Assembly: GCA_003136555.1 (NCBI GenBank)
Contig: PLEW01000122.1
Span: 1-38,429 of the forward strand
DNA: 38,429 nucleotides
Source: Planctomycetota bacterium
GTDB lineage: Bacteria; Planctomycetota; UBA11346
Direction: 5' to 3'
Program-made: the position numbers and the translations under genes
The notes under the pieces: model-generated
What the model saw: only the letters and a program-made list of their open reading frames with translations
What the model was told of the DNA's origin: nothing
The model's database searches: none
In this document: piece by piece, positions 8,014 to 15,950 of the stretch
How the letters are laid out: each line of letters starts with the position of its first letter
Numbering within the stretch: position 1 is the first letter of the stretch

Positions 8014-9417
8014 ATGAGCAATATCCGATCCCAGCGCTGGCTGCTTGATCGCCGTCACGCCCTGCGCGGCCTTGGCGCCATCATCGCCCTGCCCCTGCTC
8101 GACGCGATGTGTCCCCTGAGCGCTGCGGCCCCCCCCGCCGCTGAGACGGCAGCCAAGCCGCGCCGCAGCGTGTTCGTCTACATCCCCAACGGCGTCAATG
8201 GCATGACCTGGCAGGTAAAGAAGCCTGGTCGCGGCTTCGAGCTCTCCACCGCGCTTGCACCGCTCGCCGCGCACCGGGATGCGCTCACCGTCTTCAGCGG
8301 ACTGCATCACCCCAACGGCATCGGCTCGGCGCACGTCTGCGCCGACCTCTGGCTCACCGGCGCGAAGCTCGACGACAAGGGTCGCAGCGCGCGCAACAGC
8401 GTCTCGTGCGATCAGCTCATGGCCGAGGTCACCTCGCGCCAGACGCGCTTCGCCTCGCTCGAGCTATCGATCACGGCAGGCGTCGGGCAGCCGAACAACA
8501 CCACCACCCTGGCCTTCTCGCGCGACGGCGTGCCTCTCCCGGCGGAGGAGAACCCGCGCACGGTCTTCAACCGCCTCTTCGTCCCCGATCCAGGCGGCGC
8601 GAAAGCCGAAGAAGAGCGGCTGAAGACCGGCCGCAGCATCCTCGATTCGGTGCTCGGTGCCGCGAAATCGCTGCGGCGCGGGCTGGGCAGCGAGGACTAC
8701 TCGAAGCTCGACGAATACCTGCACGCCGTGCGCGATGTGGAACAGCGGACCGAGAGGCTGGAATCCTGGCTCGACGTCCCGAAGCCGGTGCTCGGCAAGG
8801 CTGAAAGCGACAGGTTCCAGCGCAACGTCCCCAAGGCGCAGGCGGGCGAATATTACCGCACGATGTATGATCTCATCGTGCTCGCATTTCGCACCGATGT
8901 GACGCGCGTGGTCACCTACCTGAGCGGCAGCGAGGGCGTCGGCCTGGCCATCCCGGAAATCGGCATCAGCCAGCAGCGCCACTCGCTGTCGCACCACAAC
9001 TGCGATCCTGAGATCCTCGACCGCCTGACCAGGTGCGATGCATTCCTCATGCAGCAGTTCGCCTATTTCCTCGATCAGCTCAAAGCGGTGAAGGAGGACG
9101 GTGAATCGCTGCTCGATCGCACCATGGTCCTGACCGGCAGCGGCATGAGCTACGGTCACGGCCATGGCAACGCCAACCTCCCCATCATCCTCGCCGGCGG
9201 CAGCGGACTCGGACTGAAGCATGGCCAGCACCTCGACTACAATCGCATGGGCGTCGCGGGCTATGCACTCGACAACGACGAGTGGCACTCGCTCAGCTTC
9301 AAGCCCAAGAACGGCGATGCCCGGTTGAGCAATGTCCTGCTGACCATGCTCCAGAAGATGGAAGTCAATGCTGCGCGGTTCGTGGACAGCCTGGGGCCGG
9401 TGGCGGAACTGGGATGA
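8014..9417 (+). CDS. Tat-exported DUF1552 protein
   Basis: This 467-aa protein has a twin-arginine signal (LLDRRHALRGLGAIIALPLLDAM), implying export of a folded protein. The body is typical DUF1552: FVYIPNGVNGMTWQVK near the N-terminus, FSGLHHPNGIGSAHVCADLWLTGA, a YSKLDEYLHAVRDVEQR helix, and MVLTGSGMSYGHGHGNANLPIILAGG near the C-terminus. DUF1552 belongs broadly to the alkaline-phosphatase/sulfatase-like fold, but activity is undescribed as far as I know. DUF1552 and DUF1592 genes are commonly adjacent in planctomycetes, supporting a joint secreted system. The gap to module A is 60 bases. Confidence 0.9.
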   Translation: MSNIRSQRWLLDRRHALRGLGAIIALPLLDAMCPLSAAAPPAAETAAKPRRSVFVYIPNGVNGMTWQVKKPGRGFELSTALAPLAAHRDALTVFSGLHHPNGIGSAHVCADLWLTGAKLDDKGRSARNSVSCDQLMAEVTSRQTRFASLELSITAGVGQPNNTTTLAFSRDGVPLPAEENPRTVFNRLFVPDPGGAKAEEERLKTGRSILDSVLGAAKSLRRGLGSEDYSKLDEYLHAVRDVEQRTERLESWLDVPKPVLGKAESDRFQRNVPKAQAGEYYRTMYDLIVLAFRTDVTRVVTYLSGSEGVGLAIPEIGISQQRHSLSHHNCDPEILDRLTRCDAFLMQQFAYFLDQLKAVKEDGESLLDRTMVLTGSGMSYGHGHGNANLPIILAGGSGLGLKHGQHLDYNRMGVAGYALDNDEWHSLSFKPKNGDARLSNVLLTMLQKMEVNAARFVDSLGPVAELG

Positions 9418-9514
9418 GCTCCAGACCCATGCCCATCTCGTTCGCTGTCCGATCTCGCACGGCGTCCTTCCCCGCCGGCCGCATGGCCTGTGCAACCATT
9501 CCGGACGACCATCA

Positions 9515-11491
9515 ATGAGCTGTCACCGATCCATGAGGGGGGCACCCGCCCGCACACTGCATTGTCCGCACCTCAGCCCACTGCGACTCGCCGTTCTGCT
9601 GTGGTGGCTGGGCATGGTTGCGCCATGCGCCGCGGAGTCGGCGGCGACCGCCGATGCACGGTCGCCTGCCCGCGGCGACATCGCCACCGCAAGCACGCCC
9701 CCGTACCGGCCGAAAGCCGGCGAATTCCCGCCCTTCCACACCGAACATCGCACCGAGGGCACCTTGCTGGCGGTGGATTATGTCCATCGCACGGGCGTCC
9801 TGCGCGATGACGGCACCGGCGACCTGGTCGATTTCTCCATGCCGCCGTTCGCCGGCGTGCGGTATCTCAATGCCCAGGCCGATCTGCGCGACATCCCGCT
9901 CGGCATCAACCTCTCCGTCTTCCTCCACCCGGATGATTCCGGCGCGTTCACCCAGGTCACCTGGCTGTGCGATGATTTCACCAGCATGGCCGCTCGCAAC
10001 GCGACGTATCACCTTGATGGATCGAAGGTTGGAGAGGGGATGCTGATCGCCTCCCTGCAGTATCCGGGAAGGCATGAGATCGCTTCCGGCAGCCAGAAGC
10101 TGCTGGTGGATGCCCGCACCCGGGTGTGGAAGGACGGAAAGCAGATCACGCTCGGCGAGCTGGTCGTGGGCGACGCATTGCTGGTCAACCGCGGCGCGCG
10201 CACCGCCGCTGGGATGGGACCGTGCGTGGATATCTGGGTCGGGGCCGACACCCACCAGCGCGCCACTGCGGGGCAGCGCGCACGCCAGCGCGATTCGCTC
10301 AAGCTGCGTGGCCTGCCTGGCTGGGTGGATAGCGACGATGACACCCATATCGTCATCACGCTCTTCTCGAGCGAGGATCGCAGCGTCGTCCAATCGCTCT
10401 TCACCGACAAGGAATTCCCCGTCGGCAAGGATCTCTATGTCGCCACGACCAACCGCGAACTGCGCACCTACGACGCCAATGTCGACGGCGTGCGGGCGCA
10501 ATTGCTCAGGATCGAATCCGCACCGTTGGATTGCTATGGCAGCAGCGGCATCCGGCTGGTGCTCAAGCCCAACGAAATGCTCGAAGGCTTCCGTCCAGGC
10601 GGCTTGCTGCGGATCTTCAACGCCGAATGGCCGGTGAAGAAGGGCCCGGCGGACCCGCTGTTCGGGGAGGCCCTGGGCAACTATCATCTCGTTCATTCCC
10701 CGGAGATCCTTGACCCGCTCGCGCACGAATTCCCCTTCCGCACCGATTTCGGGAATGAACAGATGCCGTGGTACCAGCTCCAAACCGGCGTCACGCCGCC
10801 GCCGTTCTCCGAGCATCTCGTACTCGGCGAACTGGTCAAAGTGGACGCCAACGGGCATGGAGGGCAATTCCGCAGCGATCGCAGTGGCGACCTGGTCGAT
10901 TTCAACCTCCTGCCCCAGGGCGGCATCCTGCAGCGAGTCGCCTACAATCGCGTCGCCTCCCCGGTGCGGATCACCGAGAGCGTCTCCTCGGTGCTGTACC
11001 TCGACGCCGACGCGACGCTCGCCGATATTCCCCTCGGCACGCGCTGCCGCTTCCAGCTGTATCAGGATGGGATGCATGCCTTCACCCAGGTCGGACTGAT
11101 GATGGACGAGTTCACCCGCCTGGCGCTGAACCACGTTCTCTATCGCATCGAGGATCTGCGCCTGGATGCCGGCAGGCTCCATATCGTCCGGCATCTCCCG
11201 CAGGTGAAGAACTACCACGAGGATATCGCCACACCGCTCGACCTTGGACGTGCGGAACTCGATGTGGATGCCCGAACCCGGGTCTGGAAAGGGGCCAAGC
11301 AGATCGGGCTCGCCGATCTTGCCATCGGTGATGAGCTGCTCATCAACCTATCCGGCCAGAGCCGGCATGATCCTGGCCGCTGCACCGACCTGTGGGTGGG
11401 TGAGGAAGCGCAGAAGCTCGCAACCGCTGCGCAAATGAGGAAGAACGACGCGCGCCTGAAGGCGGCCAAGAAGGCGGCGCCCGCGAATTGA
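9515..11491 (+). CDS. Secreted protein with two copies of the same unrecognised module (modules B1 and B2)
   Basis: I choose ATG 9515 because the track start at 9368 lies inside the DUF1552 gene; ATG 9533 is also possible. The product is 658 aa with a long signal peptide (LRLAVLLWWLGMVAPCAAE). Two tandem copies of the module seen at 6958-7953 are visible. B1 begins GTLLAVDYVHRTGVLRDDG with DLVDFSMPP, -DIPLGINLSVFLHPDDSGAFTQV- and DARTRVWKDGKQITLGELVVGD. B2 begins GELVKVDANGHGGQFRSD with DLVDFNLLP, -DIPLGTRCRFQLYQDGMHAFTQV- and DARTRVWKGAKQIGLADLAIGD. The lysine-rich tail ends the protein. Function unknown; operon position implies work with the DUF1592/DUF1552 pair. Confidence 0.82.
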   Translation: MSCHRSMRGAPARTLHCPHLSPLRLAVLLWWLGMVAPCAAESAATADARSPARGDIATASTPPYRPKAGEFPPFHTEHRTEGTLLAVDYVHRTGVLRDDGTGDLVDFSMPPFAGVRYLNAQADLRDIPLGINLSVFLHPDDSGAFTQVTWLCDDFTSMAARNATYHLDGSKVGEGMLIASLQYPGRHEIASGSQKLLVDARTRVWKDGKQITLGELVVGDALLVNRGARTAAGMGPCVDIWVGADTHQRATAGQRARQRDSLKLRGLPGWVDSDDDTHIVITLFSSEDRSVVQSLFTDKEFPVGKDLYVATTNRELRTYDANVDGVRAQLLRIESAPLDCYGSSGIRLVLKPNEMLEGFRPGGLLRIFNAEWPVKKGPADPLFGEALGNYHLVHSPEILDPLAHEFPFRTDFGNEQMPWYQLQTGVTPPPFSEHLVLGELVKVDANGHGGQFRSDRSGDLVDFNLLPQGGILQRVAYNRVASPVRITESVSSVLYLDADATLADIPLGTRCRFQLYQDGMHAFTQVGLMMDEFTRLALNHVLYRIEDLRLDAGRLHIVRHLPQVKNYHEDIATPLDLGRAELDVDARTRVWKGAKQIGLADLAIGDELLINLSGQSRHDPGRCTDLWVGEEAQKLATAAQMRKNDARLKAAKKAAPAN

Positions 11492-12070
11492 CTGGATCGG
11501 GGGCCAATAGCCCTCCCACTTCCAGTGGTCGTCGTAGCCGCAGACCGCCGCGACGTCCTTTGCGCGCGCTGCATCCCGATTCTGCGCCCCGCAGGCGCTC
11601 CCGTTGCGGCCACGCGTCATGCATCCATGAGGGAGAAGGACGGCCACGGCCATCTCCCGGTTGACCATCCACCGACCGTGACCTGATCGCGCCTGGTCTA
11701 GAGCCTCGACGACGTGTCATCCCGTCCCGGTTGCGACCAGGATCGTCCCGAGGTCAGACGCAGATGGTTGGATGGTCGCTGGCGGACGCCGTCCTCTGTC
11801 GCCACATCCTGCGGCGGGGCTCCGCGGGAGGTCATCGTCGAATCCGCTCGCAGCCAGCGACAATTCGAGAAGCGCCTATCCCGGATCGTGAGGACCGGGT
11901 ATGCGGCGGTACGGAGTGCGATCAGTAGCCGCGTTCACCGGCATCTGCGACGACAATCACCTGGATGCGCGGAGCTTCACTGCCTGCCGCTGAATGCGTG
12001 TGCCGGACGTTCGCGACTGCCGCGCACAGTCCCCCCTTGAGACCCGCTGCCGGCCCTCATCGTCTGACAT
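11492..12070. other. 580-base region without a supported gene; possible gene remnant
   Basis: No ORF here has a recognisable family or ribosome site. On the minus strand, about 11500-11600 reads in coding-like codons as ...KDVAAVCGYDDHWKWEGYWPP..., a tryptophan-rich stretch that looks more like protein than shadow. The frame then runs antisense through the end of the module gene. It may be the remnant of a lost gene. Confidence 0.4.
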
Positions 12071-13780
12071 ATGCCCAGGCGTGAATCCATCGAGCGTCCC
12101 CACCGGGCCATCGACCAGCTTGTGCAGCGGAAGAATGACGAGCTGCAGCGCATGGCCCGGCTGTTCACCTCGAAACCGGCGGCCAACAAGGCTGCGCTGG
12201 CCAAATTCCTGGTCGATCGTGCCACCCCTCCGCTGCTGGCTCAGACGCTGGAGCTGGTCGGCGATGGGGGCCGGAAGCTGCTGGCCCATGCTGCCCATGG
12301 CAACGGCCTGCTGCGCACGGCACAGAAGGCGGTACCCGACTTTCATCTCGGGAGCTGGAAGTGGTATGGATATGGGGAACGCACGGTACGACCGTCCCCG
12401 GTTCTGATCTTCTTCCCCGACGGTGAGCAGCTCCCGTCCGACTATCGAGCCCGGTTGGCGAAGCAGCTTCCAGCCCCCCCATCGCCGCCGCTCGAGCCTC
12501 TGGCGGGGGATCCACCAGGGACCATCGTCCCGAGCGACCCCCTGGCGGATGCGGCCCTTATCCTGCACCTGGTGAAGGAGGGCGGACTGCAGACCGCCGT
12601 CAACGGCTTGAGCCCGGCGTGCCTGAAGCGCCTGGCCGCAAGCGCCATCGGCGTCAGCGGCGAGCGCCGCGGCGATCAGTTGCGCCTGGGGTCCTTCGCC
12701 GCCCTGCTCGAGGAAAGCGATCTCATCTCCAGGACCTACACGGGCTGGAAGGCGAAGCGCACCGCCATCGGCCACGCCGAATTGATGGCCATCTTCACGC
12801 TCTATGCGCGCAGCGAGCTCGATGAGATCGGCCAGATCGTCAGCATCCGGGGCCGCAACCATTCCTATGCTCCGTGGACGGATCCGGCCGTTCGCCGCCA
12901 GGAACTGCTGCGCGTGCTCCGTGGCTGCCGGCCAGGAGCATGGTACGCTACCCGTGATCTCCTCGACCATGCTGCCGCCACCGCTGCGGTCGACACGCTC
13001 CTGAGCACCACCGACCTGGTGCGCATCGGCAGGGATTACGATGGCTCCATGGACAACCTGGGCGAGGCCGGGCTGGACCTGATCCGGGATGCGTGGATGC
13101 GCATGGCCCTGTTCGCCTATCTCACCCCCCTGGGGGTGATCGAGATCGCGGTCGGGGATCCGGAGCCCATCCCGCCAGCGATCCGGGCGCTCACCCGGGA
13201 CGTCGATGACTTCCCCACCTCCCTGTCGCCCGCTGATACGATGACGGCGGTGCGCCTCACCCCGCTGGGTCTGTGGCTGCTCGGTCTCGGTCCGGAGCCC
13301 ACCAGGGCGACGGGGGAGCCGGGCGGTTGGCGCATCCAGGCGGACGGGACCGTCGTCGCCCTGGGACAGCGCGTCGGTCCCCGCGAGCGGCTCCTGCTCG
13401 ATGCCGTCGGCAAGCACCAGGACGAGCGCACGTGGCGCATCGAACGCGCCTCCCTGATCGCGGCCATCGCCGGCGGCCGGACGGCCGCCGCGCTGCGGGA
13501 ACAGCTCGAGTCCCTCTCCCGGACAGCCCTCCCCGATGCGCTGGTGCGTCTCCTCGAGGATGCCAATCGCCGCGCAACCGCGATCGTCATCCATGGCCCC
13601 GTGGTCCTGCTCACGGTGTCCGATCGGACCGCTGCCGAACAGCTCATCCATGACCGCGCCACCGCGTCGCTATGCCGGAGCTTTGGCGACGGGGTCATCG
13701 CCGTGACTCCCGGCAATCTCAATGAACTGCGCCGAGCCGCCCGCAAGCTCGCCTGGCACATACCTGCGTATGACAGCTGA
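12071..13780 (+). CDS. Helicase-associated (Helicase_C_3/XPB-associated-like) protein, paralogue 1
   Basis: This 569-aa protein is clearly related to the 590-aa protein at 15947-17719, which precedes the XPB helicase. The C-terminal third aligns: WRIQADGTVVALGQRV, then ERTWRIERASLIAAIAGGR, LREQLESLSRTALPDALVRLLEDANRRATAI, against VHADGSVVATGVV, ERAWRIDRDRLLRACEEGR, LPDAVSRLMDDAQRRFTAI. This matches the helicase-associated domain found next to bacterial XPB-type helicases (Helicase_C_3, PF13625; for example the pair Rv0861c/Rv0862c). The N-terminal part also aligns with the paralogue (IDQLVQRKNDELQRMARLF). There is no helicase motif, so it is probably a DNA-binding or regulatory partner. The start is supported by the N-terminal alignment; no ribosome site is seen. 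Confidence 0.75.
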   Translation: MPRRESIERPHRAIDQLVQRKNDELQRMARLFTSKPAANKAALAKFLVDRATPPLLAQTLELVGDGGRKLLAHAAHGNGLLRTAQKAVPDFHLGSWKWYGYGERTVRPSPVLIFFPDGEQLPSDYRARLAKQLPAPPSPPLEPLAGDPPGTIVPSDPLADAALILHLVKEGGLQTAVNGLSPACLKRLAASAIGVSGERRGDQLRLGSFAALLEESDLISRTYTGWKAKRTAIGHAELMAIFTLYARSELDEIGQIVSIRGRNHSYAPWTDPAVRRQELLRVLRGCRPGAWYATRDLLDHAAATAAVDTLLSTTDLVRIGRDYDGSMDNLGEAGLDLIRDAWMRMALFAYLTPLGVIEIAVGDPEPIPPAIRALTRDVDDFPTSLSPADTMTAVRLTPLGLWLLGLGPEPTRATGEPGGWRIQADGTVVALGQRVGPRERLLLDAVGKHQDERTWRIERASLIAAIAGGRTAAALREQLESLSRTALPDALVRLLEDANRRATAIVIHGPVVLLTVSDRTAAEQLIHDRATASLCRSFGDGVIAVTPGNLNELRRAARKLAWHIPAYDS

Positions 13781-13792
13781 CGGGCATCACCG

Positions 13793-14206
13793 ATGCCCGA
13801 TGCTATCGTCCATCACCAAGACCATCCGATGCCCAACCATGCGAACCGCAAGCGACGCACCACCTCACGCGCCGGGCGGGCGCGTGCTCGGCCTGGGTCG
13901 ATCGAGACTTTGAATGCGCTCATCGAGGAGGCAACCGTCGACGCCTATGGCGACGAGCAGCAGATCGGTGGTTTCCACAGCTGCCTGGAGGAACGGTTGG
14001 AGGTCCCCTTCGCCACGGTCGTGCTGGGCATACCGGTGCAGGTGACCGGTATCGATTACGACGAGGCAGGACTGCTGGTCGCTACCTGCATCAGGGGGAA
14101 GCTGGTCCAGCGCATCTCGCTGCTTGAGCTTCCACTACCCGAGCCTCCACCCCCCGGGCACGAATGGATCGCCGCCTATCGACACTGGAGTCGCGGCAGA
14201 GGATGA
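13793..14206 (+). CDS. Small CcbP-like protein (possible calcium-binding family)
   Basis: This 137-aa protein begins 12 bases after paralogue 1, so it is probably cotranscribed; ATG 13829 (MPNHANRKRR) is an equally plausible start. It has a basic tail, then EATVDAYGDEQQIGGFHSCLEERLEVPFATVVLG, a small beta segment (VQVTGIDYDEAGLLVATCIRG) and an EWIAAYRHW end. The order 'DAYxxxE...YLEExLxFPF...V.V.G...P...WxxW' recalls the calcium-binding CcbP family (PF11535). The match is by eye and uncertain. Its link to helicase-associated genes is more informative than the family name. It converges on the XPB gene with a 67-base gap. Confidence 0.6.
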   Translation: MPDAIVHHQDHPMPNHANRKRRTTSRAGRARARPGSIETLNALIEEATVDAYGDEQQIGGFHSCLEERLEVPFATVVLGIPVQVTGIDYDEAGLLVATCIRGKLVQRISLLELPLPEPPPPGHEWIAAYRHWSRGRG

Positions 14207-14273
14207 CCCTCAGTGGTGGCGACCGTGGATCGGCAGGAGACCCCGGTCAGGCGTCAGTCGGGCCGGTCGGGGA

Positions 14274-15950
14274 TCAGGCGATGCCGTCAACGATGGCATA
14301 GTGGTAACCCTGCTCGCACAGGAACCGTTGGCGGTTCAGGGCGAAATCCTGCTCGATGGTATCGGCACTGACCAGCGTGTAGAAATGGGCGACGTTGTCA
14401 CCGGGCTTGGGCCGCAGCAGCCGGCCGAGGCGCTGGGCCTCCTCTTGGCGGCTGCCGAAACTGCCACTGACTTCGATGGCGAGCGCAGCATCCGGCAGGT
14501 CGACGGCGAAATTCGCCACCTTCGAGACCACCAGGGCACGGATGCGTCCGGCACGGAAGTCGGCGTACAGCGCATCGCGTCGTGGCTGCGGGGTGCTGCC
14601 GGTCAGCAGCGGCAGGTCCAATGAATCGGCAATGGCGCCGAGCTGATCCACATAGGTGCCGATGACCAGGGCAGGTGACGCAGGATGCCGAGCCAGCAGC
14701 ACCCGGATGGCGTCAAGCTTGGCCGGATTCTCAGCGGCGGCACGCAGCTTGCGCCGGGGGTCCGCCTGGCAATAGGCAGCGAAGGCCGCACCGGTCAGCG
14801 GCAGACGCACCTCGGTGCAGCGTGCACTGGCGATCCAGCCCTGGGACTCCAGTTCGCGCCATGGGGAATCGTAGCGCTTCGGCCCGATCAGGGCGAACAC
14901 CTCGGCCTCGCGCTGGTCTTCCCGTACCAGGGTGGCGGTCAGCCCCAGGCGTCGACGCGCCTGGACTCCCGCAGTGACCTGGAATATCGGCGCGGGGAGC
15001 TGGTGGACCTCGTCGTAGATGATCAAGCCCCAGTCGCGGCGCTGGAACAGATCGAGATGCGGGAAGCCGCCGGTGGCGGAATCGCGATGGGTGAGGATGT
15101 GGTAGGTGGCCACCGTGACCGGACGCAGATCCTTGACGGTGCCATCGAATGCGCCGATCTGATCCGGCGTCAAGGTGGTCTTGTCGAGCGCCTCGCTGAT
15201 CCATTGCCGGACTGCAGTGGTCGAGGTGGTCAGGACCAGGGTGGCAGCGCCCACCTGGGCGGCGGCCGCCAGGCCGATCACCGTCTTGCCCGCTCCGCAG
15301 GCCAGGACCAGCACACCGGAGCCGCCCCGGGTGCTGCCGCCGGCCAGGAAGGCGTCCACCGCGGCATGCTGATAGTCGCGAAGCGCGAAGGGCGCGCCGC
15401 CAGGTAGCTCCTTCCGCATCGCCAGGCTCAGCGCTTCGCCCGGGGTGAACCCGGCCCGGTCATCGACCGGGTAGCCGGCCCTGGTCAAGGCCACCTTCAG
15501 TTTTCCTCGTTCGAGCAGGGGCACCTGGATGGCGCACGCGCTCAGCTGCTCGCCGAGATGGTGGTGGATGCCGGGCAGGGTGCGGATGTGGCCGGCGAGC
15601 GCTGCATCGCGGCACTGCAGCACCAGTCCATCGTCCAGGGGGGATCGTTCCAATGTCAGCTTGCCCCAACGGCCCGCCCATTCGTTCAGGCGCACGGTGA
15701 TCGTCTCGGGCAGCGGGAAGCGCGAGAGCTCCGCCAGCATGCGCAGCGTGGCGCTGACGTCCTTGCCGATGGCGCAGGTGTTCCACACCGACAGGGCGGT
15801 GATGCGCCAGCTATGCACATGCTCGGGCGATTTGACCAGCTCGGCGCAGTGGGCCAGGCATTCGCGTGCATCCGCATAACGCGGATGATCGACTTCAACC
15901 AGGACGGTGAGGTCGCCCTGGATGATGAGCGGCCGGGATGGGTCGTTCAT
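14274..15950 (-). CDS. xpb: XPB/ERCC3-type superfamily 2 DNA helicase
   Basis: I start at ATG 15950, which overlaps the upstream gene's TGA in an ATGA; the track start 16001 lies inside that gene. The 558-aa product has an N-terminal helicase-associated region (PLIIQGDLTVLVEV... to about 160). The helicase core has Walker A ACGAGKT (217-223), DEVH box (313-316) and motif III TAT (338-340). The XPB-specific RED motif is at 343-345 (LVREDQRE), followed by ALIGPKRYDSPWRELESQGWIA, which closely resembles human XPB. Motif VI is QRLGRLLRPK (507-516). XPB is a 3'-5' helicase or translocase in nucleotide excision repair and transcription; bacterial roles are less settled. All catalytic motifs are intact. 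No nuclease partner such as Bax1 is in the window. Confidence 0.93.
   Translation of the reverse strand: MNDPSRPLIIQGDLTVLVEVDHPRYADARECLAHCAELVKSPEHVHSWRITALSVWNTCAIGKDVSATLRMLAELSRFPLPETITVRLNEWAGRWGKLTLERSPLDDGLVLQCRDAALAGHIRTLPGIHHHLGEQLSACAIQVPLLERGKLKVALTRAGYPVDDRAGFTPGEALSLAMRKELPGGAPFALRDYQHAAVDAFLAGGSTRGGSGVLVLACGAGKTVIGLAAAAQVGAATLVLTTSTTAVRQWISEALDKTTLTPDQIGAFDGTVKDLRPVTVATYHILTHRDSATGGFPHLDLFQRRDWGLIIYDEVHQLPAPIFQVTAGVQARRRLGLTATLVREDQREAEVFALIGPKRYDSPWRELESQGWIASARCTEVRLPLTGAAFAAYCQADPRRKLRAAAENPAKLDAIRVLLARHPASPALVIGTYVDQLGAIADSLDLPLLTGSTPQPRRDALYADFRAGRIRALVVSKVANFAVDLPDAALAIEVSGSFGSRQEEAQRLGRLLRPKPGDNVAHFYTLVSADTIEQDFALNRQRFLCEQGYHYAIVDGIA

Noticed and set aside
6883-8334. 483-aa minus ORF
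   Set aside because: Antisense to the module A and DUF1552 genes, which have signal peptides and family motifs.
11957-13651. 564-aa minus ORF
   Set aside because: Antisense to helicase-associated paralogue 1, whose frame aligns with paralogue 2.
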